A stretch of DNA of 64,000 nucleotides from Rhodoblastus sphagnicola. Its GTDB lineage: Bacteria > Pseudomonadota > Alphaproteobacteria > Rhizobiales > Beijerinckiaceae. This document shows, piece after piece, positions 1 to 9,038 of this stretch. The position numbers and the translations under genes were made by a program. How positions within the stretch are numbered: position 1 is the first letter of the stretch; the number at the start of each line of letters is the position of its first letter. The stretch lies in assembly GCF_002937075.1 (NCBI RefSeq), contig NZ_NHSJ01000082.1, positions 62,001 to 126,000 on the forward strand, given 5' to 3'. The notes under the pieces are model-generated. The model searched no databases and was not told the origin of the DNA. It saw nothing but the letters and a program-made list of their open reading frames with translations.

Positions 1-2
1 GC

Positions 3-983
3 TCCCAGCACTTCGACGCCTGGGTCGATGCGCTGCGCCAGATCGCGCTGCGGCGCGAACCGGAGATTGACGCGACCTTTGCGTCGGTGCGAGGCCCGCA
101 CGCCCCGGCTCTGCAGGACTGGCTCAAATCTCATGGCGGCGATTACGATGCCGTGCTGGTGCAGGGCATCCCCTTCGACGTCATTCCCAGCTCCGTGGCG
201 ACGCTGACCAAATCTTCGGAGGTCAAATCTTCGGCTCCCGCGCCGGACCGGCCGCGCGTCGTCACCCTGCCGCATTTCCATGGCGACGACCGCTTTTACC
301 ATTGGCGCACCTATTACGATGCGTTCGCGGCGGCCGACAGGACCTTGCTGTTCTCGGCGTCGCTGGCGCTCAGGCTCGGCGAGGCCGAAAAGTTCGCCGT
401 GGTTCCCGGCGGCGGCGTCAGCGTCGAGGATCTCGGCGGTCCCGGCGTCGAAGGCGCGTTCCGCGCGGTCTGTCCCGCGGCGAACCCGTTCTTCCTCGTG
501 CTCGGCCGCAAGACCGGATCGAAGGGCTACCAGGATGTGATCGAAGCCCATTGCCGGCTGCGGCGCGCGCGCGCCGATCTCGATCTGGTGCTGATCGGGC
601 CGGATGACGATGGCGCGCCGGTGGAGGCGCCCGGCCTCCACGCGCTTGGACGGCAAAGCCGCGAGGTGGCGCGCGGGGCGCTCGCCTCCTGCCTCGGGCT
701 GATCAGCATGAGTCGCAGCGAGAGTTTTGGCATCGTGCTGTGCGAAGCCTGGCTGTTCGGCAAGCCCGTGATCGCCAACGCCAATTGCTATTCGTTCCGC
801 GATCTCGTGAAAAACGAGGCGACGGGGCTGCTGGTGTCCGGCGTGGACGAACTCGCCGGCGCGATGGCGCGGCTCGCCGACGAGTCCGAGACGCGGCGCC
901 GCATGGGTCGCGCCGGATTTATCGACGTTGTGGCGACTTATTCCTGGGAACGCTGCGTCGACGCCATCGACGCGGAGCTGTAA
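3..983 (+). CDS. Glycosyltransferase, GT-B fold family 4-like (5' end cut by window)
   Basis: The reading frame is open from base 3 with no stop, so the true start lies left of the window; an internal GTG at 87 is only the first start-like codon inside it. The visible part is the C-terminal half of a GT-B glycosyltransferase. It shows a nucleotide-sugar domain beginning near FFLVLGRKTGSKGY and the E-x7-E type signature SESFGIVLCEAWLFGKPVIA, which binds the donor sugar nucleotide. A likely role is transfer of a sugar to a surface glycan or glycoprotein; donor and acceptor cannot be read from sequence. It precedes the ABC/HlyD/Sel1 operon by about 215 bases, and a second family-4-like transferase closes that locus, so a shared surface-glycan or export role is inferred. 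Confidence 0.85.
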   Translation, partial: SQHFDAWVDALRQIALRREPEIDATFASVRGPHAPALQDWLKSHGGDYDAVLVQGIPFDVIPSSVATLTKSSEVKSSAPAPDRPRVVTLPHFHGDDRFYHWRTYYDAFAAADRTLLFSASLALRLGEAEKFAVVPGGGVSVEDLGGPGVEGAFRAVCPAANPFFLVLGRKTGSKGYQDVIEAHCRLRRARADLDLVLIGPDDDGAPVEAPGLHALGRQSREVARGALASCLGLISMSRSESFGIVLCEAWLFGKPVIANANCYSFRDLVKNEATGLLVSGVDELAGAMARLADESETRRRMGRAGFIDVVATYSWERCVDAIDAEL

Positions 984-1198
984 GCGCGTCGCGGCGATCG
1001 ACGCGGTAACCATTTCAAGCAGGCTACCGTTGGGTTGCGCCGATCGCGCAAACGCAACGCAATAATTTTTTAAATTAATATGAACGCAATGGTCACGTCT
1101 TTGTCAAAACACGAGAATTCCTGAAAGACTTACGCGCCTTGCATGTGAAGTTTCGATCCATTATAAATAGAGTGTATCCAAGGGAATTTGGGAAGCTC

Positions 1199-3469
1199 AT
1201 GGCCAGCACCGAGATTTTGCCTGCGACCGCCTCCGAGCGTACAAAAGGGTCGCATGAACAAGGCTTCCACGGCGCGGACGAAAAGCACAAGTCCGCGCTC
1301 GAATGTCTGGTCATGGTGGCCACCCATCACGCCATAACGCTGACGGTTGCGGAGATCGTGCGCGACAACGGCTTGCCCGACCCGGTCGTCGATTATGACG
1401 CGCTCGTCCATTGCGCGAGACATGCCGGACTGAAGGCCAAGCTGGTGCATCTCGACTGGGCCGGGCTGACACAGATCAAGAAAGCCGTTCCCGCCATCAT
1501 CCGCCTCAAGACCGGCGCGAGCCTGGTGCTGGCGCGCGTGATCGTCGATGGCGGGCCGCTTGGCGTGGTGCTGCACGACCCCAACGCGGCCGAAGGCGCC
1601 GAGCTCTTTGTCGATTGGCTCCGATTCCAGGAGATCTGGACCGGCGAAGTTCTGCTGGTCCGCCGCAATTACGATTTGAAGGACGAAGAACAGCCGTTCA
1701 GCATCAGTCTCATCGCCTCGCTGATCTTCCGCGAGCGCAAGCTCGCCCGCGACATCGCCATTTGCGCCTTGCTTTTGAGTCTGCTCGCGCTGGCGCCGAT
1801 CATTTACTGGACGCTGATCGGCCAGAAGGTGATCGCCTATCACGCCATGAACACGTTCACCGTGCTGACGGTGGGCATGCTCGTGCTGATCGTGTTCGAA
1901 ACCATCTTCAGCTTTCTGCGCTCCTACCTGCTGCAATTCCTTACGTCCCGCGTCGATGTTCGCCTGTCGGAATATATGTTCGACCGGCTGCTGGCGTTGC
2001 CGATCGATTTCTACGAGCGCACCGAGATCGGCGTTGTCATGCACGACGTGCAGGAATTGTGGAAAATCCGAAATTTCCTGAGCGGTCAATTGTTCGGCAC
2101 CGTGCTCGACTCGATGACGTTGCTGTTCTTCCTGCCGGTGATGTTCGCGTTCAGCCCACTGCTCACCTTCATCGTGCTGGCCTTTTGTGGCCTGATCGTG
2201 CTGTGGCTTCTCGCCATGCTGCCGGCCTTGCGCGCGGCGACCGGCAAGGTCATCATAGCGGAGACGGCGCGCGGGTCGTTCCTGTATCAGACGCTCGCCG
2301 GCATGCGCACGGTGAAGTCGCTGGCGCTGGAGAGCCGCCAGCGCCGCGAATGGGATGTGCTGGTGGCCCGCGCGGCCAAGGCTGTCGACAATCAGGCCAG
2401 GGTCGCCTCCATTGTCCAGACCGGCGTGCGCCCGCTGGAGCGTCTCGCGGTCACGGGCAGCTACGCCGTCGGCGTCTATATGGCGCTGAGCACCAATGAC
2501 CCGCTCTACATCAGCGCGCTGTTCGCCTTTCTGATGTTATCGCAGCGCGTCGCGGGACCGCTGATGCAGATCGCGCAGTTGATCAACCAGGGCGACGAGG
2601 CGCGCGCCGCCGTCGATGTGGTGAAACAGCTCCTCAACCAACCGCGCGAGGAAGGCATTGGCGACGGCGGCGTGCGCAAGCCGCTCGCTGGCCATGTCGA
2701 ATTCTCCAAGGTGCTGTTCACCTACAAGGGCGCGCTGATGCCGGCGATCGACGGGGTGTCCTTCGAGATCCCGGTTGGCATGACCTTGGGCGTGGTCGGA
2801 CGTTCCGGTTCGGGCAAGACCACGTTGACGCGCCTGCTGCAGCGGCTGCATTCCGAATATGAAGGCCTGATCAAAATCGACGGCGTTGATGTGCGCGAAT
2901 ACAATATCGCGCATTTGCGCCGCAATCTTGGGGTGGTTCTACAGGAGAACTTCCTGTTCCGCGGCACGATCCGCGAAAACATCATGGCGGCCAAGCCCAA
3001 CGCCACCTTCGACGAAGTGGTGCGCGCGGCGCGGCTTTCCGGCGCGGAGGAGTTCATCGACCGCCTGCCGCGCGGTTACGACACCTACATCTACGAAGGC
3101 TCGCCCAACCTTTCGGGCGGCCAGCGCCAGCGCCTCGCCATCGCGCGTTGCATGATCCTCGATCCGAAGATCCTGATCTTCGACGAAGCGACCAGCGCGC
3201 TCGATCCAGATTCGGAAAATATTGTCAACGAAAACATCCGCAAGATCGCCAAGGGCCGGACGGTGATCGTGATCTCGCACCGCCTGTCCTCCCTGGTGAA
3301 CTCCGACGCCATCCTGGTGCTCGAGCGCGGCAAGTTCCTCGACATGGCGCCGCACCAGACGCTGATTGAGCGATGCGAAATCTACCGCAGCCTGTGGTTG
3401 CAGCAGAACGGTCATATCGAAGCCGCCGCGACCAGTCGCGCGTCCGGACGGGGGACAACCCTTGTCTAA
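1199..3469 (+). CDS. Type I secretion-like ABC transporter with degenerate C39 domain
   Basis: Predicted 756-residue inner-membrane exporter of the HlyB/bacteriocin-exporter class. Domains in order: a C39-peptidase-like N-terminal domain (about residues 27-160), a transmembrane domain (about 170-450) and an ATPase domain with Walker A GRSGSGKTT near 534, signature LSGGQRQR near 637, Walker B ILIFDEATSALD near 660 and H-loop ISHR near 692. In C39 domains the catalytic Cys sits in a D-C-G-x-x-C-L block; here the block reads KSALECL, so Ser replaces it. The domain is therefore probably a substrate-docking C39-like domain, as in HlyB, and not a protease. I chose ATG 1199, preceded by AGGGAA and GGGAAG, over an upstream TTG at 1139. 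The hlyD-like gene overlaps its end. Its passenger is not evident in the window. Confidence 0.9.
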   Translation: MASTEILPATASERTKGSHEQGFHGADEKHKSALECLVMVATHHAITLTVAEIVRDNGLPDPVVDYDALVHCARHAGLKAKLVHLDWAGLTQIKKAVPAIIRLKTGASLVLARVIVDGGPLGVVLHDPNAAEGAELFVDWLRFQEIWTGEVLLVRRNYDLKDEEQPFSISLIASLIFRERKLARDIAICALLLSLLALAPIIYWTLIGQKVIAYHAMNTFTVLTVGMLVLIVFETIFSFLRSYLLQFLTSRVDVRLSEYMFDRLLALPIDFYERTEIGVVMHDVQELWKIRNFLSGQLFGTVLDSMTLLFFLPVMFAFSPLLTFIVLAFCGLIVLWLLAMLPALRAATGKVIIAETARGSFLYQTLAGMRTVKSLALESRQRREWDVLVARAAKAVDNQARVASIVQTGVRPLERLAVTGSYAVGVYMALSTNDPLYISALFAFLMLSQRVAGPLMQIAQLINQGDEARAAVDVVKQLLNQPREEGIGDGGVRKPLAGHVEFSKVLFTYKGALMPAIDGVSFEIPVGMTLGVVGRSGSGKTTLTRLLQRLHSEYEGLIKIDGVDVREYNIAHLRRNLGVVLQENFLFRGTIRENIMAAKPNATFDEVVRAARLSGAEEFIDRLPRGYDTYIYEGSPNLSGGQRQRLAIARCMILDPKILIFDEATSALDPDSENIVNENIRKIAKGRTVIVISHRLSSLVNSDAILVLERGKFLDMAPHQTLIERCEIYRSLWLQQNGHIEAAATSRASGRGTTLV

Positions 3470-4808
3470 GAACGCGCTCGCGACCGTCCGGTCTTACCAG
3501 TCCGAAATCGCCGCCATCCGTGAGGCGCCGGAGCCGCTGGCCGCCCGGATCACGCTTTACGTGCTGGTGGCCATGGTGCTGTCCATGGCCACTGTCCTCG
3601 TCTTGATGAAAATGGATCGCGTCGTCGCCAGCACCGGCGGCAAGATCACGCTGAGCAGTTCGTCCCGCAACGTATTCCAGGCGCTGGACCCGTCGATCAT
3701 CAAGTCGATCGACGTTCATCCCGGAGATCTGGTGAAAAAGGGACAGGTGCTGGCGACGCTCGATCCCACCTTCGCCAATGCCGATGTTTCGCAATTGAGC
3801 CAGCAGATCGCCAGCCTCAATCCCCAGATCCTGCGCGACGAGGCCGAATTGTCCGGCAAGGCCCCGGTTTTTCCTGCGACCTCCGAAGCGACGGAAGCAA
3901 AATACAATGAACTGCAGAAGTCGTTGTACACGCAGCGCGTCGCGCAATATACGGCGCAGATCAACAGCTTCAAGGAGAAGGAAAACCAGATCCACGCGAC
4001 CATCTTCAAGACCCAGGGCGATATCGCCCGGATGAAGGAGCGCGTGGAGATCGCCGGCAAGGTCGAGGAAATGCGCAACAAGCTGCTGGCCAGCGGCGCT
4101 GGCTCCCTGCTCAACCAGTTGTCGTCGAAGGATCAACGCGTCGAACAGGCGCGGATGCTGGAAAATCTCATCAACAGTCTGAAGGAGGCGCAGGCGCAGG
4201 AGTCGTCGCTGCGCGCCGACCGCGAGGCCTTCGTTCAGCAATGGTCGTCCGCGCTCAGCCAGGATCTGGTGACCGCCCGCAACAATCGCGACAACGCGCG
4301 CGCGCAGTTGGAAAAGGCGCAGAAGCACCATGACCTCGTCCAGATCCTGGCGCGGGAAGATTCCATCATCCTGACCGCAGCCAAGCTCTCGGTCGGCTCC
4401 GTCCTCAAGGAGGGAGAAGAACTCATGACCGCCATGCCCGTCGGCGTTCCGGTCGAGGCCGAGGTTCGCATCTCAACACGCGACATCGGTTTCATACGGA
4501 TTGGCGATCCAACAACGCTGAAGGTCGATGCGTTTGACTTCACGGCTCACGGTTATGCCGACGGGCACGTCAAGTGGATCACCGAAGGCGCCTTCTCGAC
4601 CGACGAAGACACAGGTCAAGTGGTGGAGACTTATTATCGCGTCGGCATTGCGTTCGACGACTACCATTTCATCAACGTTCCATCAAACTTTCGCCTCATG
4701 CCCGGCATGACGCTGACGGCGGACATCAAGGTCGGAACCCGTTCGGTCGGCGCCTATATGGTTGAAGGACTTATCAAGAGCGTAAGCGGAGCGATGCGCG
4801 AGCCATGA
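3462..4808 (+). CDS. HlyD-family periplasmic adaptor (membrane fusion protein)
   Basis: Predicted 448-residue adaptor linking the inner-membrane ABC exporter to an outer-membrane channel. One N-terminal membrane helix lies at about residues 30-50. A biotinyl/lipoyl-like hairpin half (VHPGDLVKKGQVLATLDP) follows at about 85-102, then a long charged coiled-coil region with many Glu, Lys and Gln, and a C-terminal beta-rich part. The frame stays open to 3366, but TTG 3462 has a strong GGGGGA Shine-Dalgarno at 3450-3455 and overlaps the exporter stop by 8 bases, which suggests translational coupling. The Sel1 gene starts inside its stop codon. No TolC-like channel gene is present here, so the outer-membrane partner must be encoded elsewhere. 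Confidence 0.88.
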   Translation: MSKNALATVRSYQSEIAAIREAPEPLAARITLYVLVAMVLSMATVLVLMKMDRVVASTGGKITLSSSSRNVFQALDPSIIKSIDVHPGDLVKKGQVLATLDPTFANADVSQLSQQIASLNPQILRDEAELSGKAPVFPATSEATEAKYNELQKSLYTQRVAQYTAQINSFKEKENQIHATIFKTQGDIARMKERVEIAGKVEEMRNKLLASGAGSLLNQLSSKDQRVEQARMLENLINSLKEAQAQESSLRADREAFVQQWSSALSQDLVTARNNRDNARAQLEKAQKHHDLVQILAREDSIILTAAKLSVGSVLKEGEELMTAMPVGVPVEAEVRISTRDIGFIRIGDPTTLKVDAFDFTAHGYADGHVKWITEGAFSTDEDTGQVVETYYRVGIAFDDYHFINVPSNFRLMPGMTLTADIKVGTRSVGAYMVEGLIKSVSGAMREP

Positions 4809-6823
4809 GGAAGAGCTTGCGATCTGCGGCAACCCAACTGCGGCGGCTCGCCGATGGACAAATGCTTCCTTGGCTGCGCCGCCGCGCCGAGAGCGCAGGC
4901 GATGCGGGCGAGCATCAGAAGGCGTTCCGTCTGTGGCTGCGCGCCTACGAGGCCGGCGACGTGGAAAGCGCCTTCCACATCGCGGAATGTTATGAGCATG
5001 GGCGCGGCGTGGCGTGGAATCTGGCCGACGCGATCAACTGGCACCGGCGCGCGGCCGAACGCGGTCATGTCGAAGCCCAGTTCCGGCTCGGACGCGCGCT
5101 GCTGGACGGGGCCAGGGCGCCTCTGCCGGAATTCTGGCGACGCACGACGCGCGACGCGGACACGGCGGCGCGCGTGTCGGAGGCGCTCTACGCCGGCGGA
5201 GGTCGGCATGCGGCCGATCCCGAACAGGCGATCTATTGGCTGCAAGAAGCGGCGGACGCCGGGCTGGCGCAGGCGGACGCTCTGCTCGGCGTGATCCATG
5301 TGCTCGGCAAGCATGCGCCGCAGGATTACAACAAGGGGATGTTCCATTTCGAGCGCGGCGCGCAACGGGGCGATGCGTCCGCGCAATTCGGACTCGCCGA
5401 CATCGTTTATCGCGGACTTGACGGCGTCCCGGATCAGGCGCGGGGCGCCGACTGGTACGAGAAGGCCGCCGACCAGGGCCATTCGAGCGCGCAGGTCGCC
5501 ATGGCGACGATTTATCGCAAGGGCGCCGGCCGCGCCGCCGATCCCGAACGCGCCGCCCACTACATGGAAATGGCTGCGGAAAGCGGCGACGCCTACGCGC
5601 AATTCGAATTCGCCATGATGCTTCAACGCGGCGAAGGGATCGAAAGCGATCCGAGCCGTGTCGAGACCTACCTGCGCAAGTCGGCCAAGCGCGACCATTT
5701 CCCGGCCGTGGTCGCGCTGGCGGATTTTTGCAGCCAGGGCGGCCCGGTCGAGCCGGACTGGCGCGAGGCCGCGCGCTGGCGGTTGCGGGCGGCCGAACTC
5801 GGCGACGTCAACGCAATGTTCATCTATGGCCGCCATGCGGCCAATGGCCTGGGGATGCCGGTCAACCTCAATGAGGCGGCGCGCTGGTTCCTCAAGGCTG
5901 CGGAGCAGGGTCACGCCACGGCGGCCTTCAACGTGGCCGTGTTTTACCAGCACGGCCAGGGGGTCGAACAGAACCTCAGCGAGGCCTTGCGCTGGTGCCA
6001 ATACGCGGCCGACCAGGGTCTGCGCGAAGCCAAGGTGAAACTTGCGGAATTGCATCTCGCCGGCGCTGGCGGCGCGCGCAACGCGCCCCGCGCCGTCGAG
6101 CTTCTGAAGGAGGCGTCCGAGGCCGGCGACGGCTACGCCAAGACCCAGTTGGCGATGATCTACCTTGAGGGCCGCGACGTCTTCAAGGACACGCGCAAGG
6201 CTGAACAATTGCTGCGGGATGCGCTGGATTCAGGCTATGTCGCGGCCTCCTTGCAACTCGGGCATCTCTATGCCGGTCATTACGATCCCGCGCGCTCCAG
6301 GCCGGAAGACGCGCTCAGCGCTTATCTCGTCGCGGCGCAGGCGGGCAACCCGATCGCGCAGCATCTCGTCGGCAATCAGCTGCTGGCCCGCAAGGATGAG
6401 GCGGCGACGCGGGAAGGCGTCCACTGGCTGCACAATGCCGCGGAAGCCGGTTTCGTCCCGGCGCAATTCCAGCTCGGCGTCTTGTTCTGCCAGGGCGAGG
6501 TTGTGGAGAAGAATCTGACCGAGGCCGTTCGCTGGTATGAAATGGCGGCGCGGCAAGGCCACGCCCTCGCGCTTTACAATCTCGGTGTGATGGTGATGAA
6601 GGGGCTCGGCGTCGAGGCCGATGCCGAGAAGGGCATGGAGATGATCAAGCGCGCTGAGGCGCAGGGCGCGCTCGGCGCGGTCAAAGCCGCGCCCGATCCG
6701 GCCAAGCCCTCGCCCGACCTCGCCCGTCCGGCGCCCGGTTCGGCCAAACCCGGGCCGGTCACGCTCAACACCGCGCTCGCAGCGAGCAGGCCAGCGCTCA
6801 GCGCGATCAAGCCGGCTGGTTAG
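4805..6823 (+). CDS. Sel1-like (TPR-type) repeat protein
   Basis: Predicted 672-residue alpha-solenoid made almost entirely of Sel1-like repeats of about 36 residues (pattern A-x-x-L-G-x-x-Y-x-x-G-x-G-V, then A-x-x-W-Y-x-x-A-A-x-x-G), well over ten copies from about residue 30 to 610. It ends with a Pro/Ala/Lys-rich tail. There is no signal peptide or membrane helix, so it is probably cytoplasmic. Sel1 proteins are usually scaffolds in envelope or signalling complexes. The start overlaps the hlyD stop (ATGA), so it is translated with the exporter and may act as an assembly or cargo-handling factor; that job is inferred. A family-4 glycosyltransferase follows after 25 bases. Confidence 0.88.
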   Translation: MRKSLRSAATQLRRLADGQMLPWLRRRAESAGDAGEHQKAFRLWLRAYEAGDVESAFHIAECYEHGRGVAWNLADAINWHRRAAERGHVEAQFRLGRALLDGARAPLPEFWRRTTRDADTAARVSEALYAGGGRHAADPEQAIYWLQEAADAGLAQADALLGVIHVLGKHAPQDYNKGMFHFERGAQRGDASAQFGLADIVYRGLDGVPDQARGADWYEKAADQGHSSAQVAMATIYRKGAGRAADPERAAHYMEMAAESGDAYAQFEFAMMLQRGEGIESDPSRVETYLRKSAKRDHFPAVVALADFCSQGGPVEPDWREAARWRLRAAELGDVNAMFIYGRHAANGLGMPVNLNEAARWFLKAAEQGHATAAFNVAVFYQHGQGVEQNLSEALRWCQYAADQGLREAKVKLAELHLAGAGGARNAPRAVELLKEASEAGDGYAKTQLAMIYLEGRDVFKDTRKAEQLLRDALDSGYVAASLQLGHLYAGHYDPARSRPEDALSAYLVAAQAGNPIAQHLVGNQLLARKDEAATREGVHWLHNAAEAGFVPAQFQLGVLFCQGEVVEKNLTEAVRWYEMAARQGHALALYNLGVMVMKGLGVEADAEKGMEMIKRAEAQGALGAVKAAPDPAKPSPDLARPAPGSAKPGPVTLNTALAASRPALSAIKPAG

Positions 6824-6848
6824 CGCGATCGCTCAGGTGAAGGCAAGG

Positions 6849-8297
6849 ATGAGGGACGCAGCGCGCGACACGGGGTCTTGGCGGATTGGCCTGCATTTGG
6901 CCCGATGCGCGCGCCAGTTTCTGCGCGAGGGCGAGAACCCGCGCGACATTTTCTTCAAACCCGTCGACGCGCTGTCGACGGACCGCAGTCCGCTGCTCGC
7001 CGTCAGCGTCGGCATCTGGCTGATGCGCTCCGACCTGCAAGCCGAGTTCGATCTCGAAACCGTCGAGGGCCGGACGCGCTATCTTGGCTGGCAAGTGGAT
7101 CATGGCGTTCACGAATATGTGGCGCTGCGCGAAGCCTTCGCCCGGCCGGACGTGCGCAGCCTCTATCTCGGCACGCCGCCCGAACCGCCGCCGCCAGAGC
7201 CTCCGGCCGCCGCGACGGGCGGCGTCAATGTGGTCGGTCACCTGCATGCGCGCCTCGGCATTGGCGAGGACGCGCGCTGCGCCGCCGCCGCCCTGACCGC
7301 CGCCGCCATTCCCCATGTGCTGATCGACGCGCCGGTGGGCGCGGACATCGGGACCGAGCCGCACGCTTTCGCCGCGGCGACGGTGTCCGCGCCGATCCAT
7401 CCGACCAATCTGCTGTTCATGTCGGCCTGGGAAACGTTCCGCTATTTCTGCGTCAACGGTTCGTCGCTGTGGCGCGGACGGAAAACCATTTGCGTCTGGC
7501 CCTGGGAGTTGCCGCAATGGCCGGAGCCGCTGGACTTCTGCTATTTGCTCGCCGACGAAATCTGGGCGATCAGCTCCTTCGTGCGCGGCGCCCACGAACT
7601 GCGCGCGCCCGTCCCGGTTGTCCATATGCCCTCGGCCGTGGTGGCGGCGGCGCGGCCGGATCGCGACGCCTACGGCCTGCCTGGCGACGCCTTTGTCTTC
7701 GCCTGTTTTTTCGACGGCAATTCGTCGTTCGAGCGCAAGAATCCCGCCGCCGCCATCGCCGCTTTCCGCCGGGCCTTTCCGGTTTCCGACCTTTCGGTCC
7801 GGCTCGTCGTCAAGGCGATGCGCGCGGGGGCGTCGTCGCAGGGCTGGCGCGACCTCCAGGCCAGCGCGGAGGACGACCCGAGGATCGCCTTCGTCGATGA
7901 GGAATGGAGTCGCGAGGAGGCGCTTGGCCTGATCGCCAGTTGCGATGGCCTGATTTCCCTGCACCGCGCTGAGGGTTTCGGGCGGCCGATCGCCGAGGCC
8001 GTCTTGCTGCGCCGCCCGGTGGTGGCGACGAAATGGTCGGGCAATCTCGATTTCCGTGACAGCGGCCGTCAATTGCTGGTCGAAGCGGCCTTGCGGCCCG
8101 TCCCCGCCGGCGCTTATGCCTGGGGCGAGGGGCAGGTCTGGGCTGAACCAGACTTGGCCGCCGCCGCCGAAGCCCTGCGCGCAACCGTGCGGCTTGGGCC
8201 TCAGCCCGCGCCGCCCGCCGGCGCCATTTTCACCCCGGAAATTGTCGGCGCCCGTTATCGGGCGCGGCTCGAGGCGCTCGGTGTGCTCGGATCCTGA
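6849..8297 (+). CDS. Glycosyltransferase, GT-B fold family 4-like
   Basis: Predicted 482-residue protein. The C-terminal half is a family-4-like glycosyltransferase: FDGNSSFERKNP marks the start of the nucleotide-sugar domain near residue 290 and the E-x7-E block reads AEGFGRPIAEAVLLRRPVVA near residue 380. The N-terminal roughly 110 residues have no recognised match, followed by a Pro-rich linker (PPEPPPPEPP). I chose ATG 6849 because GTGAAGG lies 5 bases upstream; GTG 6837 is in frame but lacks a ribosome site. It is probably the last gene of the exporter/Sel1 group. A 60-base piece of this gene (around 7709-7770) recurs near 9742 beyond puc locus 1. Sugar and acceptor are unknown. Confidence 0.85.
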   Translation: MRDAARDTGSWRIGLHLARCARQFLREGENPRDIFFKPVDALSTDRSPLLAVSVGIWLMRSDLQAEFDLETVEGRTRYLGWQVDHGVHEYVALREAFARPDVRSLYLGTPPEPPPPEPPAAATGGVNVVGHLHARLGIGEDARCAAAALTAAAIPHVLIDAPVGADIGTEPHAFAAATVSAPIHPTNLLFMSAWETFRYFCVNGSSLWRGRKTICVWPWELPQWPEPLDFCYLLADEIWAISSFVRGAHELRAPVPVVHMPSAVVAAARPDRDAYGLPGDAFVFACFFDGNSSFERKNPAAAIAAFRRAFPVSDLSVRLVVKAMRAGASSQGWRDLQASAEDDPRIAFVDEEWSREEALGLIASCDGLISLHRAEGFGRPIAEAVLLRRPVVATKWSGNLDFRDSGRQLLVEAALRPVPAGAYAWGEGQVWAEPDLAAAAEALRATVRLGPQPAPPAGAIFTPEIVGARYRARLEALGVLGS

Positions 8298-8802
8298 CGT
8301 TAGCGCAAAAACCAACGCCGATCGTCAAAGCCACACGCCGACGATCGGAATCGGCTCGAAAGAGCCCGACCCGAGATCACCAGCGGTCGATTCATGTCGA
8401 GCTGGAAATTCAAACCTGTCTCATCGGTCGGGCGGAGCGCGGCATATAGCGAATCTCCGCCACGAAGCCGCTTCGCTCGGTCATGGACGGTCGTCTCGGT
8501 CATGGACTTGACACGTTCGAACACGGTCGATATCACTTGCGAACACGGTCGGTATCACTTGGACACCGACCGGAAGTGTTCGGCTTCATACGCTTGACCA
8601 ATGCCTGATAACGTGGGTCAAGCCATTTGAAGAAGCGTAGCTTGACTGTGAAACTGTGCTATTCGACCGACTCTGTTAGCGGCGGTGGACACATCGCATG
8701 CAGTGTGGTTTCGTTTGCCGCTGGCGCGACCAAATCAGGCCGGCCTCCCCTTATGACAGAGCAGCTTCACAAGCTGAGCTAACGCCAGATCTCGCCAACC
8801 TC
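8298..8802. other. Gene-free region with IS-like repeat debris
   Basis: I find no gene here. The stretch holds short direct repeats, including TCGGTCATGGAC twice near 8477 and 8498 and the tandem 22-base repeat listed separately. GATCGGAATC near 8341 resembles part of that repeat. The part nearest 8802 is the 3' flank of the puc transcript on the minus strand. No transposase reading frame survives. Confidence 0.5.
8519..8573. repeat. Tandem 22-bp repeat, IS21-like terminal-repeat remnant
   Basis: Two adjacent 22-base units differ only at two positions (core ACACGGTCG/GATATCACTTG and the same with GGTATC) and are followed by a partial inverted copy ACACCGACCGG. A related GGTATC...GATACC/GACC element lies at about 32635-32660 beside puc locus 2. 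Multiple approximately 20-bp terminal repeats are typical of IS21-family elements, so this may be the solitary end of a lost insertion sequence. The family assignment is inference. Confidence 0.45.
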
Positions 8803-8812
8803 TCAGTTGGCG
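8793..8812 (-). terminator. Hairpin spanning the pucA1 stop codon
   Basis: CGCCAAC and GTTGGCG form a perfect 7-bp stem around the 6-base loop CTCTCA, whose last three bases are the pucA stop codon on the minus strand. A second stem, CAGCTT-CAC-AAGCTG, lies just beyond near 8762. There is no clear T-run, so a 3'-stabilising or attenuating hairpin is more likely than a full intrinsic terminator. Confidence 0.45.
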
Positions 8813-9024
8813 GATATGTTGCTCGGTAGCGAAGCGACCGGGGCCTGGGCGTTTTCGACCGCGGCGGCCTTCTTGTTCCCGCCCTGAAAATATGCGGGGT
8901 ACCAAGTGGTGTGCGTCAGGACGGCGACGTGAACCAGCAGAGCGGTGATGGCGACGGAGCCCAGAAACAGCGGAAGGCCAACGCTCGGCGGAACGACAGT
9001 CCAGATTTTAGCTTGATTTGCCAT
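8803..9024 (-). CDS. pucA: Light-harvesting LH2 alpha polypeptide, locus 1
   Basis: A 73-residue bacteriochlorophyll-binding antenna polypeptide with one membrane helix. The N-terminal [14 protein letters not shown] motif, the helix with His32 in ALLVHVAVL (B850 magnesium ligand) and the C-terminal HTTWYPAY block are diagnostic. Counted against the Rhodoblastus acidophilus LH2 alpha chain, the residues at the Tyr44/Trp45 tuning sites are Tyr and Phe, so B850 should be only partly altered. The C-terminal tail after the helix is long (about 25 residues) and Ala/Asn-rich compared with the 53-residue paralogue at locus 2. It lies 14 bases after pucB and is co-transcribed with it; AAGGA precedes the ATG. 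Confidence 0.96.
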   Translation of the reverse strand: MANQAKIWTVVPPSVGLPLFLGSVAITALLVHVAVLTHTTWYPAYFQGGNKKAAAVENAQAPVASLPSNISAN

Positions 9025-9038
9025 AGGCTTGATCCTTC

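Noticed and set aside
4754-6208. Long open frame on the minus strand opposite the Sel1 gene
   Set aside because: It is the antisense shadow of a GC-rich repeat gene; low-complexity Arg/His/Ala composition and no family motif.
6807-8315. 502-codon minus-strand frame opposite the second glycosyltransferase
   Set aside because: Shadow frame with no domain signature; the plus strand has a clear glycosyltransferase.
8298-8802. Active insertion sequence
   Set aside because: Only short terminal-repeat-like sequence is present; no transposase frame remains.
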